52,554 nt of DNA, taken from a virus. The stretch spans positions 41,402 through 93,955 of the IMG/VR virus record IMGVR_UViG_3300006622_000024. One strand, 5' to 3'. The notes below the pieces were generated by a model that was not told where the DNA came from, did no database searches, and saw only the letters and a list, made by a program, of their open reading frames with translations. The position numbers and the translations under genes are program-made. Of the stretch, positions 15,095-24,329 are shown in pieces (the first letter of the stretch is position 1; every line of letters starts with the position of its first letter).

Positions 15095-15481
15095 TTATAA
15101 TTCTGTACCTGGAACTTCCTCCTCGGTATCTTTCTTCATATCTGGATTGGTACCTGATAATGCTTTTCGAATGATCCTATCAAAGTATTCAATATAAATA
15201 AAGAACCCAATAATAGTTTTGTCCTTCAAGTTTCGGTCTCTTTCTACTCTCATATCAAATTCTCCTAAACCTTTTTCAAGCCTAGTTTCTAATTCGATAG
15301 CAATATCATTTTGTTCAGTACGGGAAATGCTTCCAAACTCTGTAGGAAGAAACTGAACCTTTACTCCTTTCTTTTGAGGATCTTCGTTAGTATCAACTTT
15401 TAAAAGGAATGAATGACCAGCAAACTTAATTTTAGCTGCTTCTGAAATTACCGATTTTACTACTTTTTCTAAATTTTTCAT
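15095..15481 (-). CDS. hypothetical protein, 128 aa
   Basis: A soluble alpha/beta protein (SFLLKVDTNEDPQKKGVKV, IGFFIYIEYFDRIIRKAL) with an acidic tail. No recognised family. A TATTTAT box lies about 30 nt before the ATG, inside the intergenic space after the next gene upstream. Confidence 0.7.
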   Translation of the reverse strand: MKNLEKVVKSVISEAAKIKFAGHSFLLKVDTNEDPQKKGVKVQFLPTEFGSISRTEQNDIAIELETRLEKGLGEFDMRVERDRNLKDKTIIGFFIYIEYFDRIIRKALSGTNPDMKKDTEEEVPGTEL

Positions 15482-15514
15482 ATCTATATTCTATGAGAGT
15501 ATATTAATAAATAG

Positions 15515-15688
15515 TTACCCAAATAACATTCTTTTAGTATTTGATGAACCTTCTTCTAATACTTTGTGTCCTGAAACAGATCTGTTCCTGCACCATTGCT
15601 CAATTGACCAATCTAATCTATCAGTTAATAGTTCTATCTCTTCTACTGTCCCATCTGTCATAGTGAATTCTATAATATACTTTTTCAT
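15515..15688 (-). CDS. small hypothetical phage protein, 57 aa
   Basis: Begins MKKYIIEFTMTDGTVEEIEL and ends VLEEGSSNTKRMLFG, with a Trp pair in the middle (DWSIEQWCRNR). Marine phage genomes often carry similar short beta-alpha proteins; the function is unknown. The ATG overlaps the stop of the glycosyltransferase gene upstream (ATGA). Confidence 0.7.
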   Translation of the reverse strand: MKKYIIEFTMTDGTVEEIELLTDRLDWSIEQWCRNRSVSGHKVLEEGSSNTKRMLFG

Positions 15689-16437
15689 ACTCTTTCGTTT
15701 AAATTTTCTTTTAACTTTTCTGACGGTTTAGGGATTGTAAAGAATATCTGAGATTTAGGTAATGGTAAGTTACCTTTATGAGCCGTAAAGGACTCTTTTA
15801 TTGTCAGTATTCCTTCATCTCCTTTATCTCTTCTCTTCTTAACCACGTAAGGAGTACATATTTGATCTCTTATACTATGGTTACTAAGTTCTTTATAAAT
15901 AGCTTCTCCTAACTCTATACTCTCATCACAGTTTTTTCTAATAAGTACTCCAGTTTCGTAATGATCATATTGATATGGATGCTTCTCTTCAAAATATCTC
16001 TCTAACTGCCTGTTGACTATAGATGGTTTATCGTTATCGTATACATACGATGTTACCATGCCTTCTACATAAACGCTTTGTAAGTCAGTATGATGATGAA
16101 TAGCAGTATGATACTTACCTTGTAGGTAGTGATCGATAATAGCTTTAGGTTCAAACTTGAAGTAACATTGAGAGTCTAGCCAAAGAGTATGAGTATGTTC
16201 CGGAAGGTCAGCTTTCATAGGGTTCCATTTTAAGTACCTAGATTGCATTCTCCATGAACGTCCTTTTGGTTTACTTATTAGTTTAACATCCCAAAAGTCT
16301 GAGGTTAAATCTTTTCTATTAGTAAACGCTATATATTCTACATCTCCTTTATCGTGAGTAAAAGGATAGAAGTGACCTACTTCCTCTAATGGTAGTTCTG
16401 GGTCTGCTATTAATGCTGTGTATACTACTAACTTCAT
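15685..16437 (-). CDS. DUF616/TOD1-like glycosyltransferase, 250 aa
   Basis: Features of the TOD1/MUCI70 glycosyltransferase family: an opening YTALIADP strand, DVEYIAFTNRKD, then SRYLKWNPMKADLPEHTHTL and LWLDSQC with the metal-binding acidic motif, and a later GVLIRKN. It is the 3'-most gene of the contiguous sugar island and overlaps the epimerase gene by 4 nt. Confidence 0.7.
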   Translation of the reverse strand: MKLVVYTALIADPELPLEEVGHFYPFTHDKGDVEYIAFTNRKDLTSDFWDVKLISKPKGRSWRMQSRYLKWNPMKADLPEHTHTLWLDSQCYFKFEPKAIIDHYLQGKYHTAIHHHTDLQSVYVEGMVTSYVYDNDKPSIVNRQLERYFEEKHPYQYDHYETGVLIRKNCDESIELGEAIYKELSNHSIRDQICTPYVVKKRRDKGDEGILTIKESFTAHKGNLPLPKSQIFFTIPKPSEKLKENLNERV

Positions 16438-17510
16438 TTAATAGCTTTGACTTTTGGTAAATCTATTTTCTCTTTATCCTTCGGAGGAACTTTCCAAAAG
16501 CTATATAAACCTTTTTCTAATTCATATTCATCCCATACGAATCTTTCTCTCATAGGTTGCTTTTGTGCCCATTCCCACATTTTAGTTAATCCGTCTTTAA
16601 GCTCTGTTTTATCTTTATAGTCTAATATTACTTCAGACTTTTTATGAGTTGGATAAGCATCTTTTACTTCATGTCTTGCTTCTTTGAACACGACTGGTAT
16701 TCTTGATACATCTCCTCCGCCCATTACTTCTCTTAATATAGTACAAGCCTCATTAATAGTTGTAAATTTAGAGCCTCCTAAATTAATTATCTCCTTAGAA
16801 GATTCTTTTAGAAAAGCTGCTTTCCATAATGGTTCTAAACAGTCATCAATATAGCTCCATGCTCTCTTTTGTTCTCCATCTCCAAAAATAGTTAATGGTT
16901 CATTATTCATATACTGGTACATCCAGATACCTAATACATTTCTATACTTATCCCAGATGTTCTGCTTAATACCGTATACGTTATGAGGTCTAATAATAGT
17001 CCAATCAAGTCCGTGTTGCTCTCCTGCTGCTTGAATATCCATCTCACATGCAAATTTTGCTATACCATACGGGTCGATAGGTGCTGGAGGATCTGATTCT
17101 TCAAATGGTCTCTTACCTTCCCATCCATGTCCGTATACTGCCATAGTAGAAGTAAATACTAACCTATCCACATCCCACTTAATACATTCATTAACTATCT
17201 TAGCAGTAGCTTTAAGGTTATTGTCATAGTTGTACGCTCTTATAAAAGGTGATAATCCTTCTGCAGCATAAGCAGCAAAGTGAAATACTATATCAGGTTT
17301 ATGAGCTTCGAAAATATTTTCTATCGGATGATTAGCTAAATCCATCTGCCAGAAGTTTACCTCTTTATTAATATTTTCTCTATAGCCTCCGCTTAGATCG
17401 TCTACACCTACTACTTTACAGTTAGGATGATTTTCAATAATATAGTCAGCCAGTCTAGAGCCTAGAAGACCTCCTACACCTGTGATTAAGATAGTTTTGC
17501 TCTCTACCAT
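16434..17510 (-). CDS. NAD-dependent sugar epimerase/dehydratase (extended SDR)
   Basis: An extended SDR, 358 aa. The NAD-binding GVGGLLGSRLADYI occurs at about residue 11 and DDLSGGYRENI follows. The catalytic Ser/Thr lies in VFTSTMAVYG and the Tyr-Lys pair in DPYGIAKFACE. NVYG and IFGDGEQKRAWSYIDD are the usual UDP-glucose 4-epimerase-like substrate-side motifs. Together with the dehydrogenase two genes upstream it would interconvert nucleotide sugars for the surrounding transferases. Confidence 0.88.
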   Translation of the reverse strand: MVESKTILITGVGGLLGSRLADYIIENHPNCKVVGVDDLSGGYRENINKEVNFWQMDLANHPIENIFEAHKPDIVFHFAAYAAEGLSPFIRAYNYDNNLKATAKIVNECIKWDVDRLVFTSTMAVYGHGWEGKRPFEESDPPAPIDPYGIAKFACEMDIQAAGEQHGLDWTIIRPHNVYGIKQNIWDKYRNVLGIWMYQYMNNEPLTIFGDGEQKRAWSYIDDCLEPLWKAAFLKESSKEIINLGGSKFTTINEACTILREVMGGGDVSRIPVVFKEARHEVKDAYPTHKKSEVILDYKDKTELKDGLTKMWEWAQKQPMRERFVWDEYELEKGLYSFWKVPPKDKEKIDLPKVKAIK

Positions 17511-18289
17511 ATTTCTTTTATTTTATTAATTATATCTTGATAGTTATTCATTCCTATTATATTAGCATTGTTAAGCTTTGAGAGCCAAGAACCTGAGTCC
17601 CATACTCTTCTACCTGCTCCTTTACCTTCTGGGCTATCGTATATGATAACATCACCTCCAAAGTAAGCACTTAAACAAGCATTTCCTCCTGAGACTGTTA
17701 TATGTTTATCAGCAGTAGCTTGCAGCATTAATTGCATAACATTAAAGCTGTACTGTGGATAAAGCTCCATGAACTTATTAATAGTGTATACATAAGGATG
17801 ATTCTTAGCAATATATTCGTAGTCATTAAACTCCTGTATTTCGTTTTCATCTTTATAGTATCTCTTATCGTCTCCTTTAGGTCTAATATATATAATATCG
17901 TAATTTTCTTTCAGATAAGCAAATATTTCTCCAAGTACTTCTGTTGGAAAGTAATTAAATGTACCTTGAAGCCATTCTAATGCATACTTATTTTGAATTA
18001 CTACAGTAGGTTTATTGAACTTTATAAACTTACCGAACTTGTCTTTTAAAGGAGGAGGAGTCCATTCACTTAAAGCATACTCTGGTGCTTCTTTATTATA
18101 AGAAAGTGAGTCATTATAAGCATCGAACCTATCAACCTCTTCTACCTCATCTGCAAAATAGTATAGCTCTGATAGTCCAGGTTTACAATACACTTTTACC
18201 TTGTCTCCTTTGGAATGATGGTAATAAGCTTTAGGTAGAGCTCTAATAAGGTCCCAAGTAAACTCATGAAACTCTGCTACCTCTTTCAT
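17504..18289 (-). CDS. GT9/GT-B-like glycosyltransferase, 261 aa
   Basis: The C-terminal half (VMQLMLQATADKHITVSGGN, then ACLSAYFGGDVIIYDSPEG) looks like the donor-binding domain of heptosyltransferase-like GT-B enzymes. The N-terminal half has KVKVYCKPGLSELYYFADEV. The assignment rests on fold pattern, not on a signature motif. It overlaps both neighbours by a few bases within the sugar operon. Confidence 0.6.
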   Translation of the reverse strand: MKEVAEFHEFTWDLIRALPKAYYHHSKGDKVKVYCKPGLSELYYFADEVEEVDRFDAYNDSLSYNKEAPEYALSEWTPPPLKDKFGKFIKFNKPTVVIQNKYALEWLQGTFNYFPTEVLGEIFAYLKENYDIIYIRPKGDDKRYYKDENEIQEFNDYEYIAKNHPYVYTINKFMELYPQYSFNVMQLMLQATADKHITVSGGNACLSAYFGGDVIIYDSPEGKGAGRRVWDSGSWLSKLNNANIIGMNNYQDIINKIKEIW

Positions 18290-18912
18290 ACTTTTAATGT
18301 TTTATGGTAAGAACGTGTATGCTTACCTACATAAGGATCAAATACACTCCCTACATCTATATAAGTCTGAGTAGAATCAAAATGGTATAGATCATCTATA
18401 AATACATTTGTAGCCATACCAGCAGAAAAGCAATATACTTTATGCACACCTTCTTCTATACTTTGAGTGACTTTGTTAAATACGTCTTCTCTCTCTAACC
18501 AAACGTTGTTAGGAGGTATTTCTATAAATTCATCTATAAAAGGTAAACGTTTCAAGTCTTTGTTACCTATATAGACTACATGTCTAGATTGAAGAGCTTC
18601 TCCTAATAAGAAAATTCTATTCTCCATACTAGCCTTATGAAATATATCAGCATCAATCCAGTCTTGTTGAGGATATTTATCAACATCTGTCGGTAAATTC
18701 CATTGTTTATCTTGAGCTCCTAGAATGTATTCTTGCTTAACTGTTACAATTTCTTGTAGAGCATCTCCTAAATCATGATAATATAAATTACCATCGCAAT
18801 TGCCTCCTGGAGCTTTTCTTATATTGAGCCATTCTCCGTCTCCCCATCTACTAAAAGCAAAAGGTTTAGAAAGTAATATTGCCTCAACTATGTCATCATA
18901 TGTTTTAATCAT
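18286..18912 (-). CDS. GT-D fold (DUF1792-like) glycosyltransferase, 208 aa
   Basis: The start FAFSRWGDGEWLNI (about residues 18-31) matches the hallmark RFGDGEW of DUF1792-type GT-D glycosyltransferases. YIDVGSVFDPYVGKHTRSYH near the end matches their C-terminal DxGS...DPY...R motif. Known relatives add glucose to glycoproteins or capsules. It overlaps the dehydrogenase gene by 8 nt. Confidence 0.8.
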   Translation of the reverse strand: MIKTYDDIVEAILLSKPFAFSRWGDGEWLNIRKAPGGNCDGNLYYHDLGDALQEIVTVKQEYILGAQDKQWNLPTDVDKYPQQDWIDADIFHKASMENRIFLLGEALQSRHVVYIGNKDLKRLPFIDEFIEIPPNNVWLEREDVFNKVTQSIEEGVHKVYCFSAGMATNVFIDDLYHFDSTQTYIDVGSVFDPYVGKHTRSYHKTLKV

Positions 18913-19729
18913 CGCTTACTGCTCTTCCTTTATCTGCTTCCCAATCCTTTTCAGGTCTTACTTGTAGATTTGTAACCCACCCACCTTTAATAGTATTAAG
19001 GTCTACATTTAAATCATCAGCAAACGTCAACAAAGCATTAACGTCTTTTGGGAAACAAGTACCTCCGTATCCTAATCTACCATCAGGTCCTGGTACGTGT
19101 AGATGGCTATCTCCGATTCTTCCATCAGCAGCAAAACCATATAAAGCATCTTCCCAATCAGCTCCTATAGCATCTGCTAATAGTTTGAACTCATTCATGA
19201 TGCTGACTTTAGTTGCAAAGAAAGTATTATTCATATACTTAATTAATTCTGCAGTTGTAGAGGTAGTTTCGATAATATGTCTATTCATAAATCTTTGTTC
19301 AAATAGCTCTTTAGCTTTCATAGTAAGATCTTTTCTACCTCCTAATACTATTCTTGCTTGAGTAAGCATATCTAACTTAGCGGTTCTCTCAGTGAGAAAT
19401 TCAGGAGAAAATATAATACTTAACGTAGGATATTTACCCCATAGTCTATCTGTAGTTCCAGGTAGTACCGTAGACTTTATAATGTACACAGGTCCAGATA
19501 CAGCTTCATCAAATACTTTTTTAACGTAGCTTAAATCTTGAGTACCATCTTTCTTCATAGGAGTTGGTACACAAACGAATATAAAATCACATTCGTCTAT
19601 CTCTTCTTTTGTATGAGTTGCTTTTGTTGGATCAATATCATAGATTCTTAAATCCGTTGTTGGAGAGAAAGCAAAAGCTTGAGCTTCGCCTACAAAACCA
19701 TTTCCTATAACACCTACTTTAAATTTCAT
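18905..19729 (-). CDS. UDP-glucose/GDP-mannose dehydrogenase family, truncated
   Basis: The Rossmann start VGVIGNGFVGEAQAFAF, the strand FIFVCVPTPMKKDG, then KSTVLPGTT and SPEFLTERTA are all classic. The catalytic Cys is in GYGGTCFPKDVNALL. At 274 aa it stops soon after this motif and lacks the C-terminal UDP-binding domain (family usually about 390-450 aa). There is no downstream remnant, so it is a compact form rather than a fresh truncation. If active, it would oxidise a UDP-sugar to a uronic acid. Confidence 0.85.
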   Translation of the reverse strand: MKFKVGVIGNGFVGEAQAFAFSPTTDLRIYDIDPTKATHTKEEIDECDFIFVCVPTPMKKDGTQDLSYVKKVFDEAVSGPVYIIKSTVLPGTTDRLWGKYPTLSIIFSPEFLTERTAKLDMLTQARIVLGGRKDLTMKAKELFEQRFMNRHIIETTSTTAELIKYMNNTFFATKVSIMNEFKLLADAIGADWEDALYGFAADGRIGDSHLHVPGPDGRLGYGGTCFPKDVNALLTFADDLNVDLNTIKGGWVTNLQVRPEKDWEADKGRAVSDD

Positions 19730-19747
19730 ATAACTAATTAGTAATTT

Positions 19748-20296
19748 TTATGTTAGCTCTGAACGAGACCTAACTGGTTGTTTGACTTTCTTTACTTGTG
19801 ATATTGTTTTAATTACTGTTACTTCCCCGGTAGGAGATTTTAGAGCTTTGCTCTTCATAAATTCTTCCGGAATTGAGTTAACTATAACTGGGCTTATACC
19901 AGCTTGTTTATCTCTTATGTGTATAATGCTATCTATGTTAATTTTGAGAAATAAATCTTTGTAGACAGCTAACGTAGAAGGCTCATCTAAACTGATAATT
20001 GTATAAAAAGTCTTTGATACATCAATCGCTTTAGCATCTATTGTGCTTTGCTTAATGTACTCGCCATGCTTTTTAATTTTATTTTTAACTTCATTACTAA
20101 AGTCAAAAGCTTTTTGCCACGGTACTTTAGCAAAGTCGTCTACTACCTTAATATCTCTCTTTTTTAACTTACCATCAGCCATAGCAGAAAGTATGGTAAA
20201 TGCTAGCTTCTCATCGTAGCCAATTAACAATAGATCTCCTTCTGAGGAGTTTCTCAATTCTAAACACTGTACTGTATTATAATATGCTGGATCCAT
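19748..20296 (-). CDS. hypothetical protein, 182 aa
   Basis: No family recognised. There is an alpha/beta pattern with an early strand GDLLLIGYDEKLAFTILSAM, and the C-terminus is basic and polar (KTISQVKKVKQPVRSRSELT). It lies within the sugar island. A TATTTATA box is 3 nt before the ATG, so the mRNA would be leaderless if this box is the promoter. Confidence 0.65.
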   Translation of the reverse strand: MDPAYYNTVQCLELRNSSEGDLLLIGYDEKLAFTILSAMADGKLKKRDIKVVDDFAKVPWQKAFDFSNEVKNKIKKHGEYIKQSTIDAKAIDVSKTFYTIISLDEPSTLAVYKDLFLKINIDSIIHIRDKQAGISPVIVNSIPEEFMKSKALKSPTGEVTVIKTISQVKKVKQPVRSRSELT

Positions 20297-20299
20297 GTA

Positions 20300-20307
20300 T
20301 ATAAATA
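20300..20307 (-). promoter_or_regulatory. class II TATTTATA box, 3 nt from ATG
   Basis: The coding-strand context is GATATTTATATACATGG. It is the shortest box-to-start distance among the class II sites in the window. Confidence 0.45.
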
Positions 20308-20308
20308 T

Positions 20309-20947
20309 CTACTTTAATTGTCCTTGCTCAATAGCATCGTACCTAGCATTTTGAGCTTCTTGTCTTTCTATTTCTTTATTATGGTAAATGCACCATTTCT
20401 CATCAAGTGGTAGCGGAGCAAATGAATCGTAACCAGCAACCATGCCGTGAACTTTATGTCCAGACCATTGTATCTTAGGATCGTTTCTATATATTCTCTT
20501 CTGTTGGTCAGGCCAGTTTACCCATCCCTTATCGTTAACTTGCCATCTCCATTTGTCTATATGTTCTTGAGTTAGTCCTTTGACTAAATTTACTCTAGGA
20601 CCTATCAATAAGTCTAATGATGGATTTGCTTCTAATACTTTTTTCAAATTCTTTACTAAGAATTCTGAAGGTATTTCGTCAGCATCTATCTGGAAGATAT
20701 AATCACCTTTGCATTCACTACCTAGGTAATTTTTATTCTCTAAGAAGTTCTGTCTAAAGTCAAAAGGGAAGTAGTTGACTAAGTCTTTATGGTCTTCTAA
20801 TATTTTAAGTACTTGTTCTGTTACTCTATTCTTATCATATACTACTACTATCTCATCTTCCTTATCTATGATAGGAGACAGAAACTCTATCAAATGTAAT
20901 AGTTCTTGATGTTCGTTACATACTGTTATTCCGTAGCTTATTTTCAT
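20309..20947 (-). CDS. GT2-family glycosyltransferase, 212 aa
   Basis: A GT-A fold with the opening YGITVCNEHQELLHLIEFL, the nucleotide-binding DEIVVVYDKNR, and the metal motif YIFQIDADEIPSEF (DAD at about residue 92). W-rich segments follow (KWRWQVNDKGWVNW). It probably extends a surface or virion glycan using a nucleotide-sugar made by neighbouring enzymes. Confidence 0.85.
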   Translation of the reverse strand: MKISYGITVCNEHQELLHLIEFLSPIIDKEDEIVVVYDKNRVTEQVLKILEDHKDLVNYFPFDFRQNFLENKNYLGSECKGDYIFQIDADEIPSEFLVKNLKKVLEANPSLDLLIGPRVNLVKGLTQEHIDKWRWQVNDKGWVNWPDQQKRIYRNDPKIQWSGHKVHGMVAGYDSFAPLPLDEKWCIYHNKEIERQEAQNARYDAIEQGQLK

Positions 20948-20948
20948 A

Positions 20949-21410
20949 TTAACTTATTTGAAAGAATCCGATTTCTTCACAAGCATCCATAAAGTCACCT
21001 TGTTCAAATTTCTTACCGTTTAACACATCCATTTTATATTCTTGTTCCTTTGGAAATTTACCAGACTCTTTTTCTTCTTTAGTCAACGGTATTGCTTTTA
21101 CTGCTGCCCATTTCCAATCCTTTTTATTAGTCCCATCTACAAATACCATTCCTTTAGCTGGTAATGTTATTGTTGAAGGGAACCATACCTTACCGTCTTT
21201 GTCTGTGTGCATAAGGTCTTTATACAATTCAGGTGATGTTTCCATAAGATCAGTAACAGGTTTAGAACCTTCTGTCATTAATGTAGAAGTAGTATATCCG
21301 CTTCCAAAACATAACCAAGTAGTAACCTCTTTACCATCTTGAGTAAAGTTTTGCTCATAGCAAGCATTACTGCCAAATGGTCCGTCTACTAATTTATCTG
21401 TATTTATCAT
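20949..21410 (-). CDS. hypothetical protein, 153 aa
   Basis: A soluble, beta-rich protein with several Trp/Phe-Gly turns (TWLCFGSGYTTSTLM, KVWFPSTITLPAKGMVFVDG). No recognised family. It sits between two glycosyltransferases with 4-nt and 1-nt contacts, so it is in the same operon. Confidence 0.7.
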   Translation of the reverse strand: MINTDKLVDGPFGSNACYEQNFTQDGKEVTTWLCFGSGYTTSTLMTEGSKPVTDLMETSPELYKDLMHTDKDGKVWFPSTITLPAKGMVFVDGTNKKDWKWAAVKAIPLTKEEKESGKFPKEQEYKMDVLNGKKFEQGDFMDACEEIGFFQIS

Positions 21411-22648
21411 AACTGTGGTAATTTAAGTTCAACTAACTCAGGAAACTTAGGTAGCTTTTCCTCTAAGATATTATCTATCTTTTCTACCATATGTTCATAA
21501 GTAAATTCATTTAACGTTCTACGCTTCTGTTGTTTAGAAGAAGATAAGAACTTTTTATAGTGTTTGAAACTATCTCTTAATTTTTTTCCTAAGTCTATCG
21601 GGTCAGGAGTAAACCATTTCGATTCAGCTAAAATCATATCTTTAACCTGAGCTGATTTATCTACGTTTGTTAGGTTCCCTCCAATGAGAATACTTTTATC
21701 AGCATCTAAGAAATCAGTTTGACCAGACCAGCCTGAGGCAAGTATAGGCTTACCGGTTGTAGTAAACTCTAAAAGAGGTCTTCCGAACCCTTCACCTTTA
21801 GCGAGTGATAACATTACTTTAACTTTAGGGTGATTATATAAGTTGTTTATATTTTCATCTGTTAAATCACCATGAATTAAGTATATGTTAGGTAATCTAC
21901 CTTTAACTGTTCTTCTAATAGAGTTGATCTTCTCTAAGATTCTAGTTTGGTCTGATATAGAGCTCCCTACTTGCTGTGTTTTCAATATCAATGCTGGAGG
22001 GTTGTTTTTGTTCTTAAATGTTTCTAAGAATGCTTTAACCGTATAGCCTATATTCTTTCTATCTTCTCCTAGATTACCTTGCATCCAATGTCCTATTGTC
22101 AAATAGCAGAACTGTTCTTTAATATTAGATAAGTCTAATGTTGATTTAGTACTCTTGTACTTAGTTGTATCTACACCTTCAAATAGTACTTCGATATCTT
22201 TTGCAAGAGCTAACTTATTAACTGTCTTATTACCTTTGTCTTTTATATCGTAAGTAGTTTGTTGAAATACATTCTTCGAATGATTAGATGAGGTTAGTAT
22301 CAAATCCATTCTATTGCAACCTTCTAACCATTGAGGAGCAACTACTGTTGTTTCCATCCCAGCAGTACATCCTATATTAAACTTACCTACTCTTTGAAAT
22401 TCATTAGGTACTGTAATCTGCATCCATATATCTGGTTGCTTTTCTAATTTAGGAACAATACGACTGCTTAGAATATTATCATTATGATCTGATAGATACC
22501 CGAATCTTGTATTACCCCATCTTTGACTTAAGATAATAACTTCGTATTTGTCTGATGATATAATAGCTTTAACTAAGTCTCTAGATCTTGCTCCATAGCC
22601 GGAGTAAGTATCGATAGGACAGCTTATAGCGAATGTTGGCTTACTCAT
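21407..22648 (-). CDS. GT4-like glycosyltransferase (GT-B fold), 413 aa
   Basis: The N-terminal glycine loop is in PIDTYSGYGARSRDLVKAI. The C-terminal donor site has LSLAKGEGFGRPLLEFTTTG, with the GT4 E-x7-E acidic pair, followed by PILASGWSGQTDFL. Full length. It probably acts with the 482-residue transferase immediately upstream in successive glycan steps. Confidence 0.85.
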   Translation of the reverse strand: MSKPTFAISCPIDTYSGYGARSRDLVKAIISSDKYEVIILSQRWGNTRFGYLSDHNDNILSSRIVPKLEKQPDIWMQITVPNEFQRVGKFNIGCTAGMETTVVAPQWLEGCNRMDLILTSSNHSKNVFQQTTYDIKDKGNKTVNKLALAKDIEVLFEGVDTTKYKSTKSTLDLSNIKEQFCYLTIGHWMQGNLGEDRKNIGYTVKAFLETFKNKNNPPALILKTQQVGSSISDQTRILEKINSIRRTVKGRLPNIYLIHGDLTDENINNLYNHPKVKVMLSLAKGEGFGRPLLEFTTTGKPILASGWSGQTDFLDADKSILIGGNLTNVDKSAQVKDMILAESKWFTPDPIDLGKKLRDSFKHYKKFLSSSKQQKRRTLNEFTYEHMVEKIDNILEEKLPKFPELVELKLPQL

Positions 22649-22649
22649 A

Positions 22650-24098
22650 TTAATAACCTGTTAATTTATGTTTAATTTTTTTATCTGTACTTTCTTCTAC
22701 AAGAATAACATCGTACTCTACTCTAGGTTTAAAGTTATCGAATGTCTTATTAATAGCTTTGGCAATATTAATACACATATTCTTAGAAGACATTTGTGAT
22801 TCTTCAGATGTTACCCATTCTCTTCCTAGTAAACCTCTTCGTGTTCTTTCTTCTTTACCTAGTTCATAGGCTTTGACTAATTGGTTAGCAGCATCTGTAG
22901 AGGAGCATCTATCGTCAAATATATAAGGAGTATTAGGTGAACCTGCTAAACAAATATTCGAAGGAAAGATTGGTAGAGCCCATTCTCCACATTCCTTATA
23001 AGTACCTCTATGGTTAGATGGAAAGTCTGCATCGAAATCTATCCACTTGCCTTTTTCGTCTACGAATCTCATTTGATCTTGCATACCTCCAGTTACATTA
23101 CCAATTATCATAGTACCTGCCATCATAGACTCAGTTAATGCTAATCCCCATCCTTCATTAGATGACATCATAATAGTAGCATCTGCAACATTATATAGAA
23201 GATTCATCTGCTGAGGAGTAAGTTTATCTTTTGAGAAGAATATATTAACGTACTCTGGATCTGTTATAGCATCTTTAACTGCTTTAAGGTCCGTACCGTG
23301 TACGTCTGAGATGGCAGTATGCATAAGCAGAGCACATTTCTTAGCTTTCTCTTTGCCAATCTTATCACAAAATTCTTGATAAGCTAAAATAATATCACTA
23401 GGATGTTTACGTGCAATATTTCTAGAGTTAAAGAAAACTACAAACTCAATATCCTTTCCTTGAAATAAGTCTTTCTTATACTTTACAAAGTCATTAAATA
23501 AAGGATGCTTTTCGTCTACAGGGAAGAAGATCTCTTCATCAATACCGTGAGGTACATACTCTATAACTTTATCCTCAGCATCTTCTCCTAAAACTAATTT
23601 ATTAATGTTTTTAGTTTGTTTAGAAATAGCCATTAAACAATCTACTGAATTGTAATAAGGTTTATTGTACATTGGAGCAGGATAGTCATCCCAAATGTTT
23701 AACCATACGATAGGTATCTCACTTCTTATTTCTCTTTCAATATCAAATAACCAAGTCCAATACCTTGGATCAGTAAATATAAAAATTGCGTCTGGCTTCT
23801 GAGTGTTTAATAGCTGTCTAATTTTAGCTACATCTCCGTAACCATTATAAGGTTCAATTTTAACATTAGCATCATTGATACCTAATCTCTTATTGATATC
23901 TTCTGCTAGATCAAATACCTTGCCTTGGTCTGGGTGATTAATTCCGGCACCTAATTGATACCAATTAAAATGATTAGCAGTATTTACTACAAACTCTCTG
24001 GCCATAGTAGCAATGCCTGAATGCATTCTAATATCGTCACAGAGTAGTAAAACCTTTTTTCTATCCTTTTCAGGAATATAACCGAATTCTTTGCTCAT
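22650..24098 (-). CDS. GT4-like glycosyltransferase (GT-B fold), 482 aa
   Basis: The N-terminal substrate loop is in DDIRMHSGIATMAREFVVNT. The donor site near residue 320 is MMSSNEGWGLALTESMMAG, then GNVTGGMQDQM. The central PHGIDEEIFFPV matches a common GT4 motif. The gene is the first of the run of transferases. The ATG follows the stop of the RHH gene directly. Confidence 0.85.
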   Translation of the reverse strand: MSKEFGYIPEKDRKKVLLLCDDIRMHSGIATMAREFVVNTANHFNWYQLGAGINHPDQGKVFDLAEDINKRLGINDANVKIEPYNGYGDVAKIRQLLNTQKPDAIFIFTDPRYWTWLFDIEREIRSEIPIVWLNIWDDYPAPMYNKPYYNSVDCLMAISKQTKNINKLVLGEDAEDKVIEYVPHGIDEEIFFPVDEKHPLFNDFVKYKKDLFQGKDIEFVVFFNSRNIARKHPSDIILAYQEFCDKIGKEKAKKCALLMHTAISDVHGTDLKAVKDAITDPEYVNIFFSKDKLTPQQMNLLYNVADATIMMSSNEGWGLALTESMMAGTMIIGNVTGGMQDQMRFVDEKGKWIDFDADFPSNHRGTYKECGEWALPIFPSNICLAGSPNTPYIFDDRCSSTDAANQLVKAYELGKEERTRRGLLGREWVTSEESQMSSKNMCINIAKAINKTFDNFKPRVEYDVILVEESTDKKIKHKLTGY

Positions 24099-24290
24099 TT
24101 ACTTTTTTAATTTGATATTGTTTTGATTTAAAATTCTTTCTCTAAAATCCTTATCAGTAAGATAGAGATAAACTGCCCGATCTGCAAGCTTTTTGAAAGA
24201 AAAGCCATCCTGTAATGCTGCCATTTTAAAATTATCGAATAGCGGCTGTGTTATCTTTACGGAAGTGAGTTTTTCGTTTTTAATAGCCAT
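24099..24290 (-). CDS. ribbon-helix-helix-like small protein, 63 aa
   Basis: The pattern is a beta strand (TSVKITQPLFDNF) then a helix (KMAALQDGFSFKKLADRAV) and a final helix, as in MetJ/Arc-type RHH DNA-binding proteins. It may regulate the glycosyltransferase operon it heads; that role is inference. A TATTTATA box lies 23 nt before the ATG. Confidence 0.65.
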   Translation of the reverse strand: MAIKNEKLTSVKITQPLFDNFKMAALQDGFSFKKLADRAVYLYLTDKDFRERILNQNNIKLKK

Positions 24291-24313
24291 AACTTTAATT
24301 TGAGTCTCTTATA

Positions 24314-24321
24314 TATAAATA
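24314..24321 (-). promoter_or_regulatory. class II TATTTATA box before the sugar operon
   Basis: The coding-strand context is ATATATTTATATATAAG. It is the only promoter-like element seen before the RHH gene and the two large transferases, so it is a candidate start for the whole operon. Confidence 0.5.
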
Positions 24322-24329
24322 TATATTGT

